Below, piece after piece: positions 6,979 through 13,081 of a stretch of DNA of 13,081 nucleotides (its first letter is position 1; each line of letters opens with the position of its first letter). This DNA is from Trichomonas tenax (Eukaryota; Parabasalia; Trichomonadida; Trichomonadidae). The position numbers and the translations under genes were made by a program. The stretch is from NCBI GenBank assembly GCA_023091735.1, contig JALKBU010001289.1, positions 1-13,081 of the forward strand, given 5' to 3'. Under the pieces are notes generated by a model. The model had not been told where the DNA came from, made no database searches, and worked only from the letters and a program-made list of their open reading frames with translations.

Positions 6979-8493
6979 TTAAAGACCCTGGTTAATCTCA
7001 CTAACAATAGCCAAAGCCTGGCGTTTCACCATTGCATAATTAGTCTTGCGACGCTCCTGCTCAATATGCTCTATGATTTCGGCACTTTCCTGAGCCTTCG
7101 CCTGCAAATCCTTCTCGTACTGATGTAATTTTGTCTGTGCTTCGTTGGATCTCAATGCCGCCTTGGCCTCGTTGTAAATAGTCGCGAGAGCATTTGTTGC
7201 CTTTCTGATATTCTTGTACTGGGTCTTTAACGAGTCCCTTTCTGCCTCTTTCTGCTGCTTCCTGAGTTCGCCTTCCTGTCTGATGGATTCGACGTCCATG
7301 AAGTTCGGGAGCTCCATGTTCATCTTCTTTATCTGCTTCTCGATGAGGATCTCTTCCTGTTGGATTTTCTCATCGACATTCTGGAGATCTTCCAACTCAC
7401 GACGACGTTGTTCGACTTCGGCCTGAAGAGCCTGCGCTGTGGCCTGCGCATCTGTCATCTGTCTTGCCTTGTACTCGAGGTCAGCTTGGAGCTGGTGGTA
7501 GTTCTCAAGCGATGGTAATTTATCAAGAGTTTCGAGATCGCGTGATGTTGTGTTGAGAATATCGATAACGCGCTTCTGGGCCTGTGCAAGCTCCTGTTGT
7601 GCGCTTTCGAGGTTTGTTGGATAGTTTTTGATGAAGTTATTCATGTCTTTCTCACGTTGAAGAAGAACTAAGTACTTCTTGCCTCTTTCTGTGTTTTGAT
7701 CTGCCTCACGCGACTCGAAGTCCTTGATTTGCCTTTGAACAAATTGTAAACTCTTCATCTCGTCCTGTATTGCTTTGTCGATGTCTCCGATCTTTGAAGT
7801 AGCGTCTTTAACCATCTGCAAGAGCTCCTCACGGCTCTTTCCTTGAAGATCACCTGTTTTTCCCCTCAATTGTCTGCATTGCTCCTCCAAAGCTTCTGTT
7901 TCCTTCACCATTTCCTGGAGTTGCGGGGATCCCGCTCCGCGTTGCATCTCCTGGACCTGGTTCTCCTGATCAGTAACAATCGCGTCGAGATCTTTTCTTT
8001 CACGATAAAGTCTGTCCGCTTCCTTTTCGAGTTGTGAGTTCGATTTCGCGAGTTCGTTAAGTGTCTGTTGCATTTCGTCCGCAGTGACTTTGTTAGATAA
8101 ACGATCAGCGAGTACGTTATAATCTGCAAGTTCCGCTTCTTGCTGTGCGATTTGACCCCTGAGGTCGTTAACTTCCTGCTGCAGCGAGACAGAGATTGCC
8201 TGTCCCCTCCTTCTCTCTTCATTCTCAGCAACGAGCCGCTCAATTTCAGCGACTATTTCATTTGTTCGTTTACGAAGAATACCGATGTAGTACTTGTTGT
8301 CAGCAACCTGCCTGGTGCCTGTCGTCTTGTGGGCGGAAGGCAAACCTTGCACTTCTGTTGTTTTATTCGCTGTAACGATTCTCTGATTGAATAAGCCAGC
8401 GTCACCTCCAATGCGTGAGCGGGAGCTTGGAGGACGCATGCCTGAGGGCTGGCGTGACGACGGAGGACGCGTAAATTTCTGTTGTTCTTGCAT
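6979..8493 (-). CDS. IFT74: Intraflagellar transport protein 74 (IFT-B core subunit)
   Basis: This 504-residue protein is mainly coiled coil. IFT74 pairs with IFT81 in the IFT-B complex that carries cargo, including tubulin, into flagella. Evidence: the N-terminus (1-65) is basic and rich in Pro/Ser/Arg (RPPSSRQPSGMRPPSSRSR), like the tubulin-binding N-terminus of animal IFT74. The conserved block DNKYYIGILRKR (65-76) matches the start of the coiled coil in other IFT74 proteins. LADYNVLADRL (122-132) is a second strongly conserved block, and GKKYLVLLQREKDMNNFI (271-288) a third. Heptad-rich coiled coil runs from ~70 to ~490. It is about 100 residues shorter than human IFT74, mostly through shorter coiled-coil spacing, with all blocks in order and no sign of damage. 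The ATG at 8493 lies just after a TCA initiator and begins the expected basic region. A parabasalid with flagella should have it. Confidence 0.92.
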   Translation of the reverse strand: MQEQQKFTRPPSSRQPSGMRPPSSRSRIGGDAGLFNQRIVTANKTTEVQGLPSAHKTTGTRQVADNKYYIGILRKRTNEIVAEIERLVAENEERRRGQAISVSLQQEVNDLRGQIAQQEAELADYNVLADRLSNKVTADEMQQTLNELAKSNSQLEKEADRLYRERKDLDAIVTDQENQVQEMQRGAGSPQLQEMVKETEALEEQCRQLRGKTGDLQGKSREELLQMVKDATSKIGDIDKAIQDEMKSLQFVQRQIKDFESREADQNTERGKKYLVLLQREKDMNNFIKNYPTNLESAQQELAQAQKRVIDILNTTSRDLETLDKLPSLENYHQLQADLEYKARQMTDAQATAQALQAEVEQRRRELEDLQNVDEKIQQEEILIEKQIKKMNMELPNFMDVESIRQEGELRKQQKEAERDSLKTQYKNIRKATNALATIYNEAKAALRSNEAQTKLHQYEKDLQAKAQESAEIIEHIEQERRKTNYAMVKRQALAIVSEINQGL

Positions 8494-8511
8494 AATTTAT
8501 TTTGAAAAAAT

Positions 8512-8524
8512 TAATAATAACTGA
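8512..8524 (-). promoter_or_regulatory. Candidate initiator of IFT74
   Basis: The minus-strand sequence TCAGTTATTATTA matches the 13-base trichomonad initiator at most positions but has G instead of a pyrimidine after TCA, and TTATTA in place of TCATTA. The predicted +1 A at 8522 gives a 29-base leader, in the same range as the 757-residue gene. Confidence 0.4.
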
Positions 8525-10081
8525 CACAAAAAAAATTTTTATAGCGTACTGGACTAAAGCTTAATTTTGTTATTTACATAATATTTATATATAACATCTT
8601 AATGGATTTTCAATCTTATGGCGATTTGAAGAAGTAATAAAATAGAATAAAAATATTGCTTGTTTTATACAACATGCTATTAGTAATCTTACAATACTCT
8701 TCCAGGAACATCATATTTCATAGTCCAATATTGCATTTCTAATAAATACAAGATTAATCAAAAATATAAATCATTTTTTGGTGTTGAATATCTGTTGTTT
8801 CGTATAAATTTTCAATTGTATCTTATGCCTGTGTCTATAAGACTCTAATCAATGAATATAAAATCAAGAAAATACGTTTTTCCAAATCAATGTTCATCTC
8901 TTAACAAATTTAATGCACTTAAGTAGGAACGAAATTTTATATATTCAGATTTAATGAATTACTAAATTGTTGAATATATTGAATCAAACATCATTTCCAT
9001 GATTTATCAACTCGAGAAATGAAATTAAACTTGGATAGCTTTTGAGTATTAAAATAATGTTGATTTAAAACAAGCTTTGAATATTTTTCAATTTAATTTA
9101 AAAGAACTCCAGTTGTATGTATTGCATCCATGTCGACATACTGAAGAGCTATGGATCTAATTTGTATTTCATATAATCAGATTGAAATATATTTTTTGAA
9201 TCATATATTACTTATCTGCTCATTTAATCAATAGCATATGATTTTACTTTTATAGTTGGTGAATATCTATGAGAGCCAAGAGCTGAAAAGGTATATTTTT
9301 GAGATTCTGATAATAACCATTGTTTTATAACATAATTGATCATGTTCTCCTAAATTAATCGCTTAGCCATTATCTGTATATGCTGCATTAATAGTGTGAA
9401 AGGCAGATTTTTTAATATTCACTTTTCATCTGATATCTATCCTTAATAATGGAGATCATAGGAAATATCCCAGATCATTATATGTATAATGTCACCAAAT
9501 ATAGTTTTATCCAAGATTAATTGTCAGAAGTCATCAGCAAGGTCCAAAACTCTGTGATATCAGAAAAAAATCTGATTATGTTTCTGCAAACATGGTTTTT
9601 CGTGCATATCGACACAAAAAACACATAGCTCTTCACAAAAACTTCTGAAATGTGGCTAAAGGAAGAAATATCGATGAAATTCACAATAAGTGATCATTGC
9701 TTGTATTTATTGATGTGTTGATGTTCTCTTTTCGATTTGAGCATATTTGCATCGATGCAATTACGATTAATGGGTGTAGGAAAAAATTCCAAAAATTCTT
9801 CTTTTGTACCGCTTTGAGAAACGACATCTGACAACAATAATATGACTTGCATCAGGCAAATTAACAAAACATGCAAATACGAACAACCTCTTTTTGAGGA
9901 ATAAATTTGATGTGGCTTGAAACAGGAAAGTCGATTGTCCGCATACATTAAAAGATGGCTTTGGTAAATTTGGTGATTCGGTACATAAGAAGTTAGTTTT
10001 GATAAATAAATCATAATAAACATCGAATAAAAAACACGGATGATTTACTATTCATTACAACGCATAAACATAAGGGTTACA
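8525..10081. other. AT-rich intergenic region of about 1.55 kb
   Basis: No gene is convincing. Two overlapping minus-strand frames are open in the right part: one from 10023 to 9694 with an ATG, and one from 10051 to 9767 without an early ATG. Neither shows a recognisable domain. The rest is densely interrupted by stops on both strands. A 12-base inverted match (9142-9153 with 9624-9635) is within what chance would give. No tRNA or rRNA signature is seen. Confidence 0.5.
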
Positions 10082-10465
10082 TTAAACTTGGACAATTTGA
10101 TTATAATCAATAGTTTCTAGCACAACATTGTTGTTTCTCGTGATAATAGATGGGAGATTTCCTCTCTGAAGGATATCGAAGGATCTCGGAACATGACTCT
10201 TCATTCTATCCCAATCAAAGCTATTAAACGAATAAGATACTAATTCAGGAAGTTCAAATCTCTGTTGATTCATATTTCTATTCATCGACTGCGCATACGT
10301 GAAAGACTGTTGATCGTCGTTTGGTTGATTAGTTTGCGGTGATAACATCTGGTTATGGTTATAATAAACTTGAGACTGCTGCAATTTATCAGGCTGCTGG
10401 TGCCCCTGCTGACCCAGGCCGCTGCTCAGCATGTTATCAGGAAAATACTTAAAATTATCGCCCAT
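10082..10465 (-). CDS. Small Q/N-rich protein of unknown function
   Basis: This is a 127-residue protein from the preferred ATG at 10465 (MGDNFKYF). Residues 1-70 contain about 15 Gln and 9 Asn, a prion-like, probably disordered segment with QQ pairs. Residues 71-127 are of ordinary composition (FELPELVSYSF, then FDWDRMKSHVPRSFDI and SIITRNNNVVLETIDY) and look like a small folded unit or the start of one. An in-frame upstream ATG at 10537 would add 24 residues, including a Phe-rich stretch, but the TCATAT initiator at 10481-10476 lies between the two and would exclude it. The ATG at 10477 would then have only a two-base leader. I recognise no family. It could be a small regulatory or RNA-binding protein, or the surviving front part of a longer gene. 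The biased but coherent composition argues against chance. Confidence 0.5.
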   Translation of the reverse strand: MGDNFKYFPDNMLSSGLGQQGHQQPDKLQQSQVYYNHNQMLSPQTNQPNDDQQSFTYAQSMNRNMNQQRFELPELVSYSFNSFDWDRMKSHVPRSFDILQRGNLPSIITRNNNVVLETIDYNQIVQV

Positions 10466-10474
10466 TTCGTATGT

Positions 10475-10481
10475 CATATGA
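10475..10481 (-). promoter_or_regulatory. Candidate initiator deciding the start of the Q/N-rich gene
   Basis: The minus-strand TCATATG fits the core TCA-pyrimidine-A/T, with +1 A at 10479. Transcription from here leaves a 14-base leader before the ATG at 10465, typical of trichomonads, and excludes the longer start at 10537. No comparable TCA-pyrimidine word lies directly in front of 10537. Confidence 0.35.
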
Positions 10482-10537
10482 AAAAAAAATATAATATTTT
10501 GAGGGAGAGTACGTTTTGAAAATTTGAAATATGCCAT

Positions 10538-12530
10538 TATATAGGTAGTAGGTAAATTTCCTTCATTCTTAGGAAAAAAAATTCAATGATTCATCATGTC
10601 AAAAAAGCAGAATCAAAAAAATTGTAAAAGTGATGATATTGTAATGCACACCGACAAGATACTCGATATTTCACCAAATTTCAAAAAAGGAGATTTTGTT
10701 TTCACAAACAAATAATTGAGAGATGATTTTTTGAAAGTAGTTTTTTAGAATATTAATCATGCACATCACCGGTTAATGGGTTTGAAAATACAAGATTTCT
10801 TAAAAGAAAAAAGAATGAATTGAAAATAATCATCAATATAATCTTGTGTTTAATAACAAATAATGCAAAATTCCAATTGTTACATGTCAAGTAGAGTTTA
10901 AATGGTCAAATTGCATATTTTAAATAGTGTGAATGCATGGGTTCTAAATATCAAATAATGTAGATTGTGGGGAAAATATTTTAAGGTAAAATATTAATAC
11001 ATGTCTTATGCTGAGTGGATTTGGCCGGTTGTACTAGAAACAAAATTGAGTACGCGATCGTTACAATATGTTTTCAATTTTTGAGATGCTCAATTATTAC
11101 TATGAAATAATTTATATTTGTTGATATACATCATATAATTAAATTGGTGGAATGATATAATTGAATGAGCCCTTTCAAAAGTGGTCAAAACAAAAAAGTT
11201 GACATATCATTGTACAGTATTTTATGACATTTCGAAAAAAACTGGATTTGAAAAGATTTTCAAAAATATACGTATGTCTCAAAAAAATGTAAAATTCATC
11301 GGAAAACTAGCTTCATAATTCTGTTGAATTCATAGCATAGATTGTAATTAACACCATATTTCAAAAAGTGGACGATTTTAATTGCGATAGAATTATCCCC
11401 CTCAAAAATAATTTATAGATTTTTTCATTTTATAGTGCCCGCAAAATATAAAGTCCAACCAATTGTGTAGTTTATAAGGTTGAAGCCCCTAACCCTGAAA
11501 TCTGGAGGGGAATTAATCCGTTTTTCTACTGCGCATTTGCTTGTGTCCTCGTAGAAGTGTCCTAAAGGAAAAATTATGTCCTAGTACTCAATTTTTGTGC
11601 TCTTTTTGTTTTTCTTGAAATCTGATCCGAAAAGTCTAAAAAGTCAAAAATAAATCAGCCATTCATCAATATAATACACGCAGATTACATATATCCACTA
11701 AAATTCGATCACAAATTTATTCAAAATAATATCAAAAAGTGACTAAAAATAGGAGTTTCTCCAAAAAAATTGCAGGGTTTTGTAAAGCTAGGACACATAT
11801 AAAAGTGACTTTTGGACACTTCTGACATGTAAGGGACACATATTCAATGAAAACAGTTGAAAAGTGGACACACCTTTGACATGTAAGAGACACACTATTC
11901 AATTAAGTTCTATAAGGTTCTTGTAAACAATATCATTTTTTAAGCAGACAAAAATGAGATGGAATCACATAAACTCATCAATTAATCGGTCTTTGTTGAC
12001 AAGTTTCACGGGTTAGTCAGTACTTTGATTAATCGCTACCTGTACTCGTAAGATTATCCTTCATTTTGAATTTTTCTCGAAAAATCACATGAAATCATCT
12101 CCTCTCCCCAAAGAAACTAGACGCTTTACGAATTATCACAAAGCTTACTTTATTCATTAAAAATTCAATTCAAGATTTCGGAGATGTTATTTTCACTTCA
12201 AAATCCACCTCCCATCACCCAAAATGAGATACTCTCAGCAGGTATGCTAAATTTAAAGCGAATACAACATATCAACTGTCAAATATCTTATTTCTTCGTA
12301 TTTTTTGTAATCTTCATAAAAATAAGCTATCAAACATCAAAAATATTGCAATTCAACAAGCTGCGATAACATGTTAGGGTTATACAACAACAAAAAAAAA
12401 GATTCGAATAAATTTTATTTATTATTAAAGCGTAATAAATGACTAATTTTTACAGATGTCACATATAATGAGTTGCTGTATATGAATTACATCGCTAATT
12501 TTTTTTTAATTTTAGATATTTGATGATTTC
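10538..12530. other. AT-rich intergenic region of about 2 kb, no convincing gene
   Basis: Both strands are full of stops; the 61-codon frame at 12184-12369 has no coding character. Scattered words recur: AAAAGTGG/AAAAGTGA at ~11170, 11365, 11734, 11802 and 11861, and GTGTCC or its complement GGACAC around 11539, 11558, 11791, 11814 and 11866. Apart from the duplication listed at 11790-11907 these do not build a clear structure. They may be remains of a decayed element. Confidence 0.5.
11790..11907. repeat. Degenerate tandem duplication, period about 52-54 bases
   Basis: Two diverged copies follow each other. Copy 1 starts at GGACAC 11814, with TGACATGTAAG at 11823-11833, GGACACA at 11834 and ATTCAAT near 11842. 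Copy 2 starts at GGACAC 11866, with TGACATGTAAG at 11877-11887, AGACACA at 11888 and ATTCAAT near 11897. A partial third copy may begin at AGGACACAT (11790). The copies differ by small indels, so the duplication is not recent. Confidence 0.55.
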
Positions 12531-12596
12531 GAGCAAGAAAGTAAAAATAAAATGAAGGAAGGAAAGGAAAATGGAGGAGGATAAGAAGGAGAGTGA
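12531..12596 (+). repeat. Purine-rich tract
   Basis: The core, 12554-12593, is all A and G apart from two T residues and is made of GGAA and GGA words; the wider 66 bases contain only a handful of pyrimidines. It lies about 70 bases left of the tandem repeat. Such tracts may form triplexes or be polypurine tracts of retroelements, but no reverse-transcriptase gene or LTR is seen, so it is recorded only as a compositional feature. Confidence 0.5.
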
Positions 12597-12662
12597 CATC
12601 CTTGAAATCTTGGCGAACTTTGATTGCTTTTGAACTGCCTTTAATATTAATTCTAGAATCAT

Positions 12663-12868
12663 TAGTTAGTTATAAGATGCTCGCATTCCCCGTGACTTCG
12701 CCACGGCTCTGCGAACATCTTTTTATATATATTTACACATCAGAGTTATTAGTACAAGTTAGGGTCCCCCATATAGAGAATAAATTTTTGAATTTCTTAC
12801 AAATTAACGTTAAAATTGATTTCGAAACTAATGACTATAAAATTTATTCAGTTTTTTAAAAATAATTT
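12663..12868. repeat. Tandem repeat unit 1, about 206 bases
   Basis: The unit starts with TAGTTAGT and continues with a GC-rich hairpin (12675-12720) and an AT stretch. A well-conserved block follows from 12754 (ACAAGTTAGGGTCCCCC, then AATAAATTTTTGAATT and TAACGTTAA). It closes with an A/T tail containing ACTATAAAATTTATTCAG-like sequence. The same order appears 205-206 bases later in unit 2. A plus-strand frame crossing the unit (12593-12859) is a by-product of the repeat. Confidence 0.8.
12675..12720. repeat. GC-rich hairpin in tandem unit 1
   Basis: The outer arms AGATGCTCGCA (12675-12685) and TGCGAACATCT (12710-12720) pair with one mismatch, and the inner arms CCGTG (12690-12694) and CACGG (12702-12706) pair perfectly around the CTTCGC loop. 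The outer mismatch becomes a G-U wobble if the minus strand is the RNA, so a minus-strand transcript would fold better. Confidence 0.65.
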
Positions 12869-13081
12869 TAGTTAGTAATGGGATGTTCGCACTAGCCACG
12901 GCTTCGCCGCGTCTATTGCTAACATCCTTTTAAATATATTTACGACAGAATTAATTTTACAAGTTAGGTTCCCCCCTATATAGAAAATAAATTTTTGAAT
13001 TACTTACAAAACTAACGTTAATTTTATTTTAAAAATTATGACTTTATAAAATCTAATCAGTTTTTAAAATAATTTATTTTT
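12869..13081. repeat. Tandem repeat unit 2, reaching the window edge
   Basis: This is the second copy of the ~206-base unit, starting with TAGTTAGT at 12869. ACAAGTTAGG recurs at 12959, followed by a C-run, TATATAGAAAATAAATT and TAACGTTAA as in unit 1. Divergence is moderate, with small indels. The sequence ends in the A/T tail that in unit 1 leads directly into the next copy, so the array may continue to the right. Confidence 0.8.
12881..12927. repeat. GC-rich hairpin in tandem unit 2
   Basis: The outer arms GGATGTTCGCA (12881-12891) and TGCTAACATCC (12917-12927) pair with one mismatch. The inner arms CACGG (12897-12901) and CCGCG (12907-12911) close on CTTCG, with one A-C opposition that becomes a G-U pair on the minus strand. 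Compared with unit 1 the outermost pair has changed from A-T to G-C on both sides, a paired substitution. Confidence 0.65.

Noticed and set aside
9142..9635. 12-base inverted match TGAAGAGCTATG / CATAGCTCTTCA about 480 bases apart
   Set aside because: In 13 kb a few such matches are expected by chance, and the flanks do not extend it or form target-site duplications.
9694..10023. 109-codon minus-strand frame with ATG
   Set aside because: No recognisable domain, composition like the surrounding AT-rich DNA, no initiator at its ATG, and a competing open frame overlaps it.
1651..10537. Spliceosomal introns of the trichomonad type
   Set aside because: The 3' signal ACTAACACACAG was not found in or beside any gene, and all reading frames are continuous without splicing.
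12593..12859. 88-codon plus-strand frame
   Set aside because: It crosses the tandem repeat unit and hairpin; in unit 2 the matching sequence does not keep a frame, so it is not a gene.
1..13081. CRISPR array, bacterial operon, phage or defence system
   Set aside because: No regularly spaced identical repeats, no ribosome binding sites, and the genes are eukaryotic (IFT74, PP1-like phosphatase).

Overview
The window looks like a piece of a parabasalid nuclear genome. A Tritrichomonas or Trichomonas type organism is the best guess; the species is not proven. It is AT-rich, its genes are intron-free, and its intergenic stretches are long and very AT-rich. The proteins are typical of parabasalids: a PP1-like phosphatase of the expanded trichomonad PPP family, two right-handed beta-helix proteins, and a flagellar transport subunit. 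The start sites also carry short TCA-type initiators (Inr), usually within about 15-50 bases of the ATG. One of these, in front of the 757-residue gene, is close to the classic 13-base trichomonad Inr.

Layout. Bases 1-1599 hold no convincing gene. The first ~200 bases are richer in G+C and carry a frame open from the window edge; the rest holds a cluster of TTACATRTCA-like words and two hairpin-forming inverted repeats. Bases 1651-2823 (+) encode a 390-residue PPP-family Ser/Thr phosphatase. It converges on a minus-strand pair: a 757-residue intracellular-looking beta-helix protein (6600-4327), followed 70 bases later by a 345-residue beta-helix protein with a signal peptide (4256-3219). Further up the same strand is IFT74 (8493-6979), a core subunit of intraflagellar transport complex B. 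After a 1.6 kb AT-rich gap comes a small Q/N-rich protein (best start 10465, stop at 10082), also on the minus strand. From 10538 to the right edge there is no convincing gene, but there are repeats: a degenerate ~53-base duplication near 11.8 kb, a purine tract near 12.56 kb, and at least two copies of a ~206-base tandem unit, each with a GC-rich hairpin.

How the genes relate. The genes share no obvious pathway. IFT74 is a housekeeping flagellar gene and the phosphatase is a signalling enzyme. The two beta-helix genes share only the fold type and the strand, so I read them as neighbours and not as an operon; each has its own candidate initiator. I see no defence system, CRISPR array, tRNA, rRNA or intact transposon. 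The most unusual items are the tandem repeat whose hairpin shows a paired base change between copies, the orphan Q/N-rich gene, and the intracellular beta-helix protein that carries the same pentapeptide at both ends.
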